A stretch of DNA of 64,000 nt from Hyperoplus lanceolatus. Lineage: Eukaryota; Chordata; Actinopteri; Uranoscopiformes; Ammodytidae. The stretch is taken from NCBI GenBank assembly GCA_026929865.2, contig CM049409.1:15467452-15531451 (forward strand), written 5' to 3'. Each line of letters begins with the position of its first letter. The first letter of the stretch is position 1. Positions 34,645-47,044 of this stretch are shown here, one piece after another. Position numbers and translations under genes: made by a program. A model generated the notes under the pieces. That model was not told the origin of the DNA. It ran no database searches and saw only the letters and a program-made list of their open reading frames with translations.

Positions 34645-37600
34645 AGACTTACATACGTCAACAGGCATTGCCTTGTGCCCGCTGGCAGGCTGGACAGCCT
34701 CACATTGATACACAAACAAACAGAAGCACACAGACACACACTGCTATGTGCGGTCAGGGTCTTTATTAGTCATCTCCCATTGATCAGCTGCCTGCTGCAC
34801 TTGCCCTTCAAAGCCAACTTAACCTAGGTTCCCCATCCGTCTCTGTCTAGCCATCTCTCCACCTCTACATTTCTTGGACGTTAACATGGTTTCCGTTTCT
34901 CATCTGTCAACGGAGCTAGCATGAGCCTCTCAGTCTCTGCCAGCACCTCTCACTCAGTCCACACATAATCAACAACTATGTGCTGCTTTTAATATCAGAA
35001 ATGACAAAGGCAACAGCGACTAGAAACCGCAAAAAAAAATTCATAAAGACCTGTTACAACATTTTATCATTTGAAAAATTTTCTTCCACTGAAAAACAGT
35101 TGATTGTTGAGTTTGAAGCAGTGAATTAATTGGCATTGTCTCAACAGGGTTGGGAGTGTCCAGGAGAGCGACTGCAGATTATGTAGCAGCTTCAATGTTG
35201 AGCAGTTCACAACCTTAGATACACTGGTTTGAGTGCCAAATGGGTCAAAGTCAGTCCCTCCCAGTCTAAGGCATGAGCTTAAATTAGTAAAACGATGTGA
35301 ATGAACATTTAAGTGGGAAAGTTTGAAGTTGTGTTAGTGTGTTGTGTAAACAAGAAAAAAAGAGCTCAGGCCAGTTCCTCCCTCACACATGATATTTGGC
35401 ACAGAACAGAACAAACTTTCACCACACAACAGCCAAGCTAAATTAAATGTTATGTCATGGAGCTAATATCACGTTTGTCGGTGAAAGTGATGGTCAGTGA
35501 CGGTTGAAAATGAGAAGCTGCCCACCTGCCTGTTTTGTACACAGTGCTCTTTTCCAAACAGAAAGGTAGAAATGTATTTGCATGTGAGCTCAGAACATAT
35601 TGGTAGCCTATCCAGGTGTGTCAGAAGCCAGATGGTGTGCCTCAAACAATTCCTGTCAAAATCAAGTTTTTCAATGCCATGGATCTCACCACAACAGTGC
35701 TTTTATTTAAAATCAAAAGCAACTCAGAAAGAAAATACATTGTTCTTAAGTTCTGATCTTTCTATAAAAAGGACTATAAGTGAAATTTCAGTGGTTTGTT
35801 CAGACAACCGTGATATGCCAATTGTACTAACTATGTTTACATTCTCTCTTGTTATTGCACTTCAGTAACAATGGCATGCTTACAATGAAATGTCATATTG
35901 CAACTATACTGTATGTCTATTGTGTTTGTGTTTGTGTTTGATTTTCCCATGGCCTCAATCTCTGGTCTCTTTCTCTCTTGATTTCTTTTCGAGGTACAAA
36001 TGGAACCTTCTTATGAGACACGGAGTGACATAAGCACATGAATAATTTGTATGTAATATCCCTTTTCCTCTCAGCAATGTAAACATGCTTTCCCTCAGTG
36101 TCTCACCTATCCCCCTATTCTCTGTCATTTTTCTCCCGTCTCCTCCCCACACAATCACAATTGCTCTTTTCCCCCCTCTCTGTCGCTCCATCCTTTCTTT
36201 TCCTCCCAGAGTTCACTAAACAGGCTTCAAGTGAAAATGGAAGTGGTTTATCACTCAGGTCCATTATGTTAGCATTCAGTAGAAAGGGCCAAAGGACACC
36301 ATGATTAATTGAGTAGGCTTATGTGTGTGTGTGTGGGTCTATGTTGTGATATTTAAATATTACAGTATGCATCACTTGTATTGCAGGCTACAGTGTGTTT
36401 GAATATGCTTTGATGTATTGTATTCATTAGATTGCAGCTTAATTGTACATGTTAGAGTCTGAAGAAACCATGATCACAGGTTTAATTTCCACACGACTGG
36501 ATGAACATTGAATGCGTAAGAATATACTGAGCCGGCACATATTGTCTTGCAGCGATTCCACATTTGCCCTTTGTCCACAAGTGTGACAAAGTGTAGGAAA
36601 TGTTTCTTCATAGTGATACAACGTCCCCCGAAACAATGAAAGAGTTGTCAAAGTGGTTACATTTGTTTTTAGTAGACTCAAAGTGTTAAAATACATTTCA
36701 GGTTAGGGTTTTTTCACATACAGTATAGTGTGAGAGAAAATCTATCAGTTTCATAAAATGCCCATGAGACGGGCAGCATTTATATAATACAGTTTGACAT
36801 TTCAAAATAAAAGCCCTTTTTATTAACTGTTATTAGATAAGATTATCATTGTTATAGATGGATTAAAGCATATGCATACTGTACAGATAACACATAAATT
36901 TTTGCTAATTAACAGCCAGTGTATCTCTATAGAGATACCTTTTTGCTTTCTTATGATGTAGAAAATAAAAGTTATGCAGATCTCTGAACCAAAGTTTGCT
37001 CAGCAAATATCTGATTGCTCGCAGCCTGTAGCAGGTTTGCAAATCATAAAACAAATTATTTATAGAAGGTATAGAAGAAACTCCAAAATGTACTTTAGGC
37101 GAAGCCGTTTTAGAAGCATATGCTCACTAAAAACACATTGAATGAGCTCAGGCAAGTGTGAATCTTTCCATTCAAAGTGATAGGAAGTACATTTCTGCAA
37201 TCTGGCATTTTCAGTTCTCTGCTACTCAGTTTTTCAGTTCAGAAGTTGAGGGTTTATCATAATATATTATGAGAGTCAATACATTTAAATACGAGCAAAA
37301 TAGAGATTCTAATGGTATTCTGAGTAGCTCGAACCTCTGAGACTTGCACTTTAGTCCAGGTGCTCACTGTTTTCTTTTTGTCTTCGTCAGGGGATTTGTC
37401 AGTCTTCTCAGTTTTTTCAAGTGTCACTGAGGACATAGGGAGGTGAGAAAGACAAATGTAGGCAGAGGAGACTGTAGAGGGACGGAGAGGTTGATGGATG
37501 AATCTAGTGGGTTCTGTGTCTGTTGGAAACACTGAGTGATGTGTGAGGAAGAGATGAAGTTACAACATCTTTTTTTTAAAGGCAGACACAGACAGTGCAA

Positions 37601-37654
37601 TAATTCTTTATGTTGGTGAAAAGACAAGCTGTAGAATGGATGGATAAATATATA
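34154..37654. other. Gene-free single-copy-looking stretch
   Basis: About 3.5 kb with a CA microsatellite at about 34579-34639 and short GT tracts. The 123-codon frame at 35497-35868 has no recognisable domain and no supporting signals. I see no gene. Confidence 0.5.
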
Positions 37655-38006
37655 ATATCAATGAAAACAGACGGTCAAACAGCGTCCAAATGAGCTAAAA
37701 TCCTAAATACAATAAACAGTAACATGGAAAACTTATTTTTAGCTAATTGATTATTTATTAATTTTTTCACACGTTTACATGTTTAGAGGCGCAGGATTCC
37801 TCCGACGCTCTCTGTCCGGCTTATCAGACAGTAGCTGTTTTTTTGGAGCATTAGGCCTATGCTTAATTTCCTGCATTCTGGTGAATTTGTAGGCCTATTC
37901 ACCAAACTCTGATGTGTGACTTTATTATTGTGCCCCGCTGTGATCGCTCTCGCTGTCATCTCTCCTATAGGCTAGCCTACTCCTACAGGTGCGCAGATGA
38001 ACATTG

Positions 38007-38047
<41 letters not shown>

Positions 38048-38095
38048 CCTCCCCTGTGGTAGGGCGCTTAGCAAACGGGGGGAACGTATAGTGAC

Positions 38096-39186
38096 CAGTG
38101 TTGGGAATAACGCCGTTTAAAATAACGGCGTTAGGTAACGCCGTTCTTTTTTCAGTAACGGGGTAATCTAACTAATTACTTTTTCCGTCGTTACAACGCC
38201 GTTATCGTTACTGAACGTTAAATGCGGTGCGTTACTATGAATTGATTGAATAAACTGTGTAATCCGAACGCACCCCTGGCTCCATACTGCTAGTGAGGAG
38301 ACCGGTGTGTTTTAAGTTGTGTTTTATTCAGTGTGGATGACATTATAACTGTCAGTTAGCGCCGCCACGTCAGTCAGCCGGAGCGCCTGTTTAGTGAAGT
38401 TTATTTTTTCTTTTTCTCTCTGTTGTGTGAGCCTGCACTTTGCCGCAGTAATTAGGTATCAATCCACGGTCGAAACGTGCCCTCCCTGAGTTTGTTTGCA
38501 TCGCCCTTGTGAGTAAGTGCATGGAGTTTTCCCATCTCTATAAGTTATAATTTATGCACGTTATTAAACGGCCGCGATTCGCCGGTTGAAACAGCTGTTT
38601 AGCGTGTCATCACAAGCCGAATATTGCTACTGTTTTTTTCCTGGGATCTGTATGCTGCTGTGCATGTTAAAGAAGGAAATAAACATAGGATAAATCCTTA
38701 CTCCTCCTCTCATCGTCTCATGCTTCATAGTCTGACGTTTTTGGCCTTAAGTAGTGTTTTATTATTTAGGCTACTATAGTGGTTTTAGCCGACACCCCTG
38801 AAGTGAATCCAGTGATATAGCAGATCAGCACGGTACATTCAGCAGTTTCCTCTACTACTTTTGTTGAGAACAAAATACTTGAAGTGCAGGATAAACCTCT
38901 TGCTGTCTATTGATGTGCAATACACATTGAAGGTTATGTAGCCTACAAGTAGGCCTGCCTGTTTGTTCTACTCATTTGAACTGACTTGTGAAAACTGCTC
39001 AGAAAAATCAATTTTTTTGACATATAGCAACTTTTTTTTTACAGTAGGCTAACGCAAATAGTTACTTTCCCTGGTAACTAATTACTTCTATTATAAAGTA
39101 ATTCAGTTACTAACTCAGTTACTTTTTGGAACAAGTAGTGAGTAACTATAACTAATTACTTTTTTAAAGTAACGTTCCCAACACTG
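38096..39186. mobile_element. hAT element inserted in E1 only
   Basis: The ends CAGTGTTGGGAATAACGCCG and 'aacgttcccaacactg' are inverted. The 8-bp sequence ATAGTGAC flanks it at 38088-38095 and 39187-39194. The corresponding site in E2 (about 42325-42335, 'catggtcactatacg') is uninterrupted. It is non-coding and rich in 'taacg' phrases. Confidence 0.92.
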
Positions 39187-40624
39187 ATAGTGACCATGTT
39201 GAAGTTATCTACTGCTTTGTGCCATTAACCTGGATTTTTAACGATAACCTGATGCTCATTAGTGCGCGCCCTCAGCACTCAGACTACCGAAGTGCGCATG
39301 GGAAGGCGGGGGCACAAACGTAATCTTGTCCTGGGCGCGGGGAAGAAATGCGGCGGGCATATACTGTGAGCCAATACGCTATATATATATATTATAGTAG
39401 CCTAGTGTATACGTATTTATGCTCTGTCAAGTTGATGGGAGGGAGCAGGAGATGGGAAAGAGGATATAGGCATCTCGGGAGCACAGGGCAAAGTGCTAGG
39501 GGGGCGGAGGGGGGGTGCAGACGGGGGGGGGGGGGTTGCAATCCAGCCCTATACTTCCAAAGGTCCCATTTATGTTCATCTCTTATTTATTGTAGCCTAT
39601 GGCGTAAACTGAATGACTGCACGTGCAGTTGTCAGATCGAGAACAGTTAAAATAAATTAGGCCTAGGCCTATGTGTTTCAAAGGGCATCGTTTTTAGTCA
39701 TTTTTTTTTAAAACTCACAATGCCAGTATTCATGGGCTACTTTATCTGAAGAAACGGGGCCTGTTTCAGGTGGTTTTGAGGCAACCTAGAGTTTGTTCGC
39801 TCTGAGTTAGTGGAAACTAACAGTTTCTGCAGCAACAATCAAATGGGGGCGGGACCTGATAAGCCTTTGGCTTCTTCCGTCTCCCTTTTCGGACAACACA
39901 AAGTATGGTGTATGAATATTTGCAGAGGAAAATTGTGTGGAATTGTCCGAAAGAATAATAAATAAATAAACATGTAGCCTACGCCGTGGGTCTACTGGAT
40001 AGGTGATTTGACCTACTCTGAGTTTGTTTTCACTTTACGCTGTAGCTCCGACTGAAGAAAGAGTGTCACTGTCACTAACCTACTATCTAAGGTCACAACG
40101 CTACCCTGTAAGACAGTTAAAGCAAAATCACTCCATATAAATCTCCATCGGGATGTTTTGATCATTTCCTGATGATTTTACGTTTGCTTGTCCAGCTCAA
40201 CTGACAGACAGCTGAGTGCTGTCTGACAGAGAGCGTCGGAGCAATCCAGCGCCTCTAAACATGTAAACGTGTGAAAAAATTAATAAATAATCAATTAGCT
40301 AAAAATAAGTTTGCCATGTTACTGTTTATTGTATTTAGGATTTTAGCTCATTTGGACGCTGTTTGACCGTCTGTTTTCATTGATATAGCCTATTGGCGAT
40401 ATTATAACTTAATTAATAACTTAACTTTAATTACTGAAACGTGATTAGTGTTCTAAAAGATACTTCGATTATAAAACAAGAGGTCAAAAACACAGACGAT
40501 GATTAAACAAACTCATTTATGACTTTATATTTCCTGAACGTTAAATAACGGTCACCAGCCAGACGCTGCAGCCTAGGATCAGAGATCTGCACTCGATTGC
40601 TCTTCCTCAAAGAACCAGGATGTG

Positions 40625-40880
40625 CACATCTCTACTTGAATCTGAATTTTTTCTACTTGAATTTGAATTTTTTCTACTTGAATTTGAAAACTTGAATTTT
40701 GAACTTGTATTAACTGATTCAGATTCAAGTAGAGAAAATTCAGATTCAAGTATAATTAATTCAAATTCAAATGGATAATTCATATTCAAGTGTATAAATT
40801 CGAATTCAAGTATCAATAATTCAAATGCAGGTTGATCAATTCATATTCAAGTCGATCAATTCAAATTCAAGTTCTACTGA
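40625..40880. repeat. Degenerate 22-bp subterminal tandem array in E1
   Basis: Units of the type AATTCAAATTCAAGTNNATC recur about eleven times in one sense or the other (TTGAATTTGAA on the left side). The frames through it (EFEF..., NSSRKNSNSS...) are artefacts of the repeat. Confidence 0.85.
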
Positions 40881-40932
40881 CACAAATCTCTGCCCATACA
40901 GAGATTTGTGTCAGTAGAACTTGAATTTGAAT
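40859..40932. repeat. Perfect palindrome at the centre of the E1/E2 pair
   Basis: 34-bp arms at 40859-40892 and 40899-40932 surround CCCATA (40893-40898). This is where the right end of E1 meets the left end of E2. Both ends read CAGAGATTTGTGTCAGTAGA outward to inward. Confidence 0.95.
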
Positions 40933-42374
40933 GTGCACATCCGGGTTCTTTGAGGAAGAGCAATCGAGTGCAGATCTCTGATCCTAGGCTGCAGCGTCTG
41001 GCTGGTTTCATTATTTAACGTTCAGGAAATATAAAGTCATACATGAGTTTGTTTAATCATCGTCTGTGTTTTTGACCTCTTGTTTTATAATCGAAGTATC
41101 TTTTAGAACACTAATCACGTTTCAGTAATTAAAGTTAAGTTATTAATTAAGTTATAATATCGCCACTAGAATAGAAAATGAGCTAAAATCCTAAATACAA
41201 TAAACAGTAACATGGCAAACTTATTTTTAGCTAATTGATTATTTATTAATTTTTTCACACGTTTACATGTTTAGAGGCGCTGGATTGCTCCGACGCTCTC
41301 TGTCAGACAGCACTCAGCTGTCTGTCAGTTGAGCTGGACAAGCAAACGTAAAATCATCAGGAAATGATCAAAACATCCCGATGGAGATTTATATGGAGTG
41401 ATTTTGCTTTAACTGTCTTACAGGGTAGCGTTGTGACCTTAGATAGTAGGTTAGTGACAGTGACACTCTTTCTTCAGTCGGAGCTACAGCGTAAAGTGAA
41501 AACAAACTCAGAGTAGGTCAAATCACCTATCCAGTAGACCCACGGCGTAGGCTACATGTTTATTTATTTATTATTCTTTCGGACAATTCCACACAATTTT
41601 CTCTTGCAAATATTCATACACCATACTTTGTGTTGTCCGAAGGGAGACGGAAGAAGCCAAAGGCTTATCAGGTCCCGCCCCCATTACATGTTGCTGCAGA
41701 AACTGTTAGTTTCCACTAACTCAGAGCGAACAAACTCTAGGTTGCCTCAAAACCACCTGAAACAGGCCCCAGTTCTTCAGACAAAGTAGCCCATGAATAC
41801 TGGCATTGTGAGTTTTAAAAAAAAATACTAAAAACGATGCCCTTTGAAACACATAGGCCTAGGCCTAATTTATTTTAACTGTTCGCGATCTGACAACTGC
41901 ACGTGCAGTCATTCATAAACGCTTAGGCTACAATAAATAAGAGATGAACATAAATGGGACGTTGGAAGTATAGGGGTGCGACTGCAACCCCCCCACCCCC
42001 GCCTGCACCCCCTCTCCGCCCCCCTACACTTTGCCCTGTGCTCCCGCGATGACTATATCCTCTTTCCCATCTCCTGCTCCCTCACATCAACTTGACAGAG
42101 CATAAATACGTATACACTAGGCTACTATAATATATATATATAGCGTATAGGCTACAGTATATGCCCGCCGCATTTCTTCCCCGCGCCCAGGACAAGATTA
42201 CGTTTGTGCCCCGCCTTCCCATGCGCACTTCGGTAGTCTGAGTGCTGAGGGGCGCGCACTAATGAGCATCAGGTTATCGTTAAAAATCCAGGTTAATGGC
42301 ACAAAGCAGTAGATAACTTCAACATGGTCACTATACGTTCCCCCCGTTTGCTAAGCGCCCTACCACAGGGGAGG

Positions 42375-42380
<6 letters not shown>

Positions 42381-42413
<33 letters not shown>
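42381..42413. repeat. GA tract in the E2 core
   Basis: Complement of the CT tract at 38009-38044 in E1, so it was present in the ancestral element. Confidence 0.9.
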
Positions 42414-42415
<2 letters not shown>

Positions 42416-43014
42416 CAATGTTCATCTGCGCACCTGTAGGAGTAGGCTAGCCTATAGGAGAGATGACAGCGAGAGCGATCACAGCGGGGCACAATAATAA
42501 AGTCACACATCAGAGTTTGGTGAATAGGCCTACAAATTCACCAGAATGCAGGAAATTAAGCATAGGCCTAATGCTCCAAAAAAACAGCTACTGTCTGATA
42601 AGCCGGACAGAGAGCGTCGGAGGAATCCTGCGCCTCTAAACATGTAAACGTGTGAAAAAATTAATAAATAATCAATTAGCTAAAAATAAGTTTTCCATGT
42701 TACTGTTTATTGTATTTAGGATTTTAGCTCATTTGGACGCTGTTTGACCGTCTGTTTTCATTGATATAGCCTATTGGCGATATTATAACTTAATTAATAA
42801 CTTAACTTTAATTACTGAAACGTGATTAGTGTTCTAAAAGATACTTCGATTATAAAACAAGAGGTCAAAAACACAGACGATGATTAAACAAACTCATTTA
42901 TGACTTTATATTTCCTGAACGTTAAATAACGGTCACCGGCCGGACGCTGTAGCCTAGGATCAGAGATCTGCACTCGATTGCTCTTCCTCAAAGAACCCGG
43001 ATGTGCACATCTCT

Positions 43015-43290
43015 ACTCGAATCTGAATTTTTTCTACTTGAATTTGAATTTTTTCTACTTGAATTTGAAAACTTGAATTTTGAACTTGTATTAACTGATT
43101 CAGATTCAAGTAGAGAAAATTCAAATTCAAGTAGAAAAAATTCAGATTCAAGTATAATTAATTCAAATTCAAATGGATAATTCATATTCAAGTGTATAAA
43201 TTCGAATTCAAGTATCAATAATTCAAATGCAGGTTGATCAATTCATATTCAAGTCGATCAATTCAAATTCAAGTTCTACTGACACAAATC
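43015..43290. repeat. Degenerate 22-bp subterminal tandem array in E2
   Basis: Same array as at 40625-40880 and in the same orientation, with one extra unit of about 22 bp ('attcaaattcaagtagaaaa') inserted after 'gtagagaaaattca'. Confidence 0.85.
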
Positions 43291-43300
43291 TCTGCCCATA

Positions 43301-44812
43301 TCTCTGCCCATAGATGTGGTTGCGTTACGCCAAAATACATTACCTGTATTAGCCACAAACATAGCTGTGTACAGCAACATTGTCAAATTTGACATGGACT
43401 TCTGCTTCTAAAGGGGTTGTTAATGTCAGCCGGGTGTCCATCTTCTTCTTGTCTCTTCTGGCACTACAGTAGTTATCCAGCAGTTTAGTTTGAACTTTGG
43501 GTTTAGGACATGTCAAAATGTCTCATATAGTGTGAGTGTATCTTTAGAACCAACTCTATACTTCATATAAGAGTATACTTTAAGAGCATTATATTAGTCA
43601 TACACTACTACTGACAATCACATTTTACACAGGTGAACACACCACATACTTACTGTAAAACTTGCTTTGGATTATTATGTATGGAGTTCGTAATTATACT
43701 AAATCTTCTTTTTCCTCCTCTCACTTCCTGGCCCTCATATTATCATTCTCCTGCTCCTTATACTCTGCCTTCCTCCCATTCTCTTTGTTTGTCTCCTTCT
43801 AATCTAGCTCCTAAAGATTGATGCTCACAGAACACACTCGCGGTGGTGTTGACTGCTTATATAATTTAATATTGAAGTCAATCTTGCCCACCGACACCGA
43901 AGTAGCCACGGCAGTCCAGTTATTTTGACAAGTCTAATGGACATTTTTATGGAAATCTAGTGGAGGGCTGAATGAATACGAGGGCTGACTAGAGTCAAAG
44001 GTGGAGATATGCATATCGTTATGGATGGAATGATGGAGGGATGGGGGCATGTGTTGTGCAATGCGGCAAAGGAGAAAGCTAGGGGTTAAAGAGGCAGCGA
44101 GAAGAGTGAGGGTGAGACCGAGGGGAAGAGAAAGCTTTTTGCAACCTGCCACCAGAGAGATCACAGTTTTTCTGCTCAGAGGGCCTTCACTCGTCAGGGA
44201 GAACAGCTTTGTGTGTTTTGAGTGTGTGTGCAACCCAACTAAGCCTCAACATGTAAGCACCACCGGGAATGCCTTCCACTCTCCTGTCTTGTTCTGCACT
44301 CATCCCTAAATGTTTGTCTTTCTTCTTCTTTCTTAGTCTGTTTGTCCAAGCTTCATCCCTCTCTTTTTTTTCCTTCTCTATTCATTTGTTATTCCCTTCT
44401 GTGTCTTTCCCCCATTTCATTGCAGTTGCCCTCCTTTTTTTAAAAAGAGTATTGAGTTGTCTGTTGTTTTTTTTTTCTCTTTTTTTCTTACGTACCGATG
44501 CCATTAGGTCCATATCCTCTCCCATTGCACCTCTGTTTCCCTGACAGGCCGTGAACACTCCACCTTTACTGTCAATAATGGATTAACCAACATGCAAAAA
44601 GGAGTATGATGTAGAAGGAAAAGGATGGGATAAATAAAATAATTTTTTTCCAGTAATAACTGCCGCAAAAAAAGAGAAATTGCAGGAAAATAAACTGTTG
44701 AATAGTTTGTGTGACAAAGAAAATGGAAAATAAATGATCTTGTATTTAATGTCACCCTAAGTAGAATAATGTCAGGTAACTGTTTCTAACCAGCTTTTTG
44801 TGACTCAGTCGG
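43301..44812. other. Gene-free stretch
   Basis: It starts with a second copy of TCTCTGCCCATA that abuts the end of E2. A pyrimidine-rich stretch lies at about 44310-44490. No gene was recognised. Confidence 0.5.
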
Positions 44813-45287
44813 TGTTACGGCCGGCCATACCAGGCTCGTTAACCGGCCAGTAAACATGAAATAAACCACAATGAAACCATGAATCAACGTTTAAACCATA
44901 AGGTAATTTATTAAACCAATCCCACAACTCAACTCAATCCGGAGGCTGCAAAAGAAAAAGAGTAAACGGGAGGAAGCCTGGGGCAGCCACAGTTGGAATA
45001 CAGTATTGCCCAGGTCTTCCTCCAACTAAACTATACCCCGACCCCTCTAAAACTACGGTCAAAGTAAAATAACACCACCTAGCAGCCCCCCATTAACTAA
45101 ACCATAACACTAAAGAAACAACAAGCAACCGCAGCAGGTCAGCAGCCGAGCCGTCATCCAGTCAGTCAGAGACCGAGACCGGCACAGGCCACGTCTTTAA
45201 GCCCCAGGAGCACCTGCCGCCAATCAGGCCTCAGGACACCTGGGAGAGAGAGAGTGTGGAGGAGCAGAAAGGTGGGAGCGTGTAACA
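44813..45287 (-). mobile_element. Solo-LTR-like fossil
   Basis: The block starts TGTTACGGCCGGCCA and ends GGAGCGTGTAACA, matching the TG...CA form of LTRs with a short inverted end (TGTTAC/GTAACA). A polyadenylation-like AATAAA in the minus sense lies near 44907. It is about 475 bp. No convincing direct target duplication was seen and no internal genes are attached. It is a fossil fragment. Confidence 0.4.
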
Positions 45288-46287
45288 TTCTGCAATATTC
45301 ACCAAACATTAAAAACATCAACAAACTCACGGAACGCATAAGGAAACTCGGCACGGAGGGTCGTGGCACTTCAAGAGATGGGAATGAGGCACACTGTGAC
45401 AGGCAGACAGATGGATAGATATGCAGGCAGACATGGCACAAAATTGGTTGGTGGGAGGCAAGAATTGACTCAGACTGGATCAGGTCCAACAGGACATTGC
45501 TAAGACAAATTGCATATATTTTTTTCAACCTCCTCGGCCAGACTAAGGCAGGTTAAGTGCACCAAGCAGCCTGGTTTTATGAGAGCTGAAACTTTATTCC
45601 TGAGGTGAATCTCCACTCTCCTTCCAATGTCTTTACCCCTTAATGTGTCAAACTCAAATCACTTCAGGTTCAGGTAAAAGTGATGAATAATGAAAGCAAG
45701 TAGGAACAAGGCTTATTTACTTGAGAACATATAGGAAAGAACACAGAGAAAATCATTGGTCGACCTCTAGTCTGAATCAACAAAACGGAAAGTTCTTCAT
45801 GGCCGATTTAAGTTATGCTTTTTAAAGGATTAAAGGTTTTCCCTTGGTGAACAAAAAAAAGACAAATTACATTGGGAAAAGGTAGTAGTCTCTTGTCTTT
45901 CCAGAAACATCAAGATTATCCACTTCCTCGACTCTGGATACCTGTGCTTTCTACCAAATAAATAGTCTCTTTGACATCAAGGTCTTGACACATGGAACCA
46001 AATCCATCTTCATGGCTATGTACCGCAAGTGTCAAATTTTTGTTGCCTTTTGCTGCCTACATGCCACACATTTTCCTCTTTGCCTTTGCCCCCCTTTTTA
46101 TGATGCATACAGCAGTAATCTCTTTCTCTCCTCCTTCATTCTTCCCCTCACCCTCCATCGCAACATATTTCTTCATATGCGTCAAGGTCAGCTCTTCTGT
46201 CATTACCTCCTTCTATCTGTTTTCTATTGCCATTACTGCTCATCCACGCCCCCCCTCCCGCCTCCCTGACCTCCACACATGCTTGCC

Positions 46288-46422
<135 letters not shown>

Positions 46423-46646
46423 TGACATACATTTGACCCTTAATGTGCAGTATGCATGATTCATGAATCTTTTGTGTCCTGAGAACCACATGAGTGGATA
46501 AAGGCTTTGCCCCCTCTCCTTCTCTCTCCACCTTGGTAGAGAGACATTTATACTGGTAACAGAGTGCAAGATGAAGTGAAGTGGTATGGTTGCAGCTAAT
46601 GGCCACTGGAAATAGAGCTGTGTTTTTGTCTGCATGTGTTCTGTAC

Positions 46647-46679
46647 ACTGATACTAATTGTACTACAATTAGTATCAGT
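46647..46679. repeat. Perfect 33-bp palindrome
   Basis: The 16-bp arms ACTGATACTAATTGTA (46647-46662) and its complement (46664-46679) are separated by one base. Confidence 0.95.
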
Positions 46680-47044
46680 TCAATCCTGCTCAATTTGACA
46701 CATAGGTATTTACGGCACCACCGTGTTCCAGTAATGCTTGTATTGTCGCTGCAATTTTCTATTGTTTTTGCTTTCTTGATAGTCTTTCGGATCAGGCCTT
46801 AACATATGGCCATCCGCAATATGTTTCTTAACAGGATGGTAACATGTTAGTGTTGTAAGAGGCTCATCTTGTTGCTTTTCTTTGCATTTGATTCTGTGCT
46901 TATCGATGAGTTGTACCTGAGGTGTCATATACCTCAGCCTAGGTAATAACCTACATTTCACAGTATGTTATGCACTCACACTAAGCACATCGTCATGTGT
47001 TATATGTGAAATGATATTCCACTAATTGGACACCTACTTGTATG

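Larger units (their letters stand above)
37655..40892 (+). mobile_element. Unclassified long-TIR element, copy E1 (left outer part missing)
   Basis: A core of about 1.2 kb of unique sequence is bounded by inverted repeats at about 37655-37826 and 40230-40386 ('gctaaaatcctaaatacaat', 'cacgtttacatgtttagagg' and complements). On the right it continues through a 'Q' segment of about 500 bp that ends CTGACACAAATCTCTG. The matching left Q segment is absent. A hAT sits in the core at 38096-39186. The core holds a CT tract (38009-38044), a G-run (about 39522-39535) and no convincing frame. It is the near-mirror image of E2. Confidence 0.7.
40899..43294 (-). mobile_element. Unclassified long-TIR element, copy E2 (both ends present)
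   Basis: It begins CAGAGATTTGTGTCAGTAGA and ends with the complement. The 6-bp sequence CCCATA flanks it at 40893-40898 and 43295-43300, which looks like a target duplication. The inverted arms are very long: about 40899-41325 on the left and 42600-43294 on the right. The left arm has lost most of the subterminal tandem array. The core is the reverse complement of the E1 core. No transposase was found, so it is non-autonomous. The superfamily is unresolved. Confidence 0.7.

Noticed and set aside
35497-35868. 123-codon plus-strand frame, considered as a possible exon
   Set aside because: No recognisable domain, no clear splice or promoter context, and composition like surrounding non-coding DNA.
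40607-43218. Open frames at 40607-40816(-) and 42988-43218(-) encoding nearly the same EFEF/NSSRKNSN protein
   Set aside because: They are translations of the degenerate AATTCAAATTCAAGT array. The similarity comes from the repeated DNA, not from a conserved protein.
45166-45528. 120-codon minus-strand frame overlapping the LTR-like block
   Set aside because: It spans the block edge, has no retroelement or host domain, and is best seen as chance.
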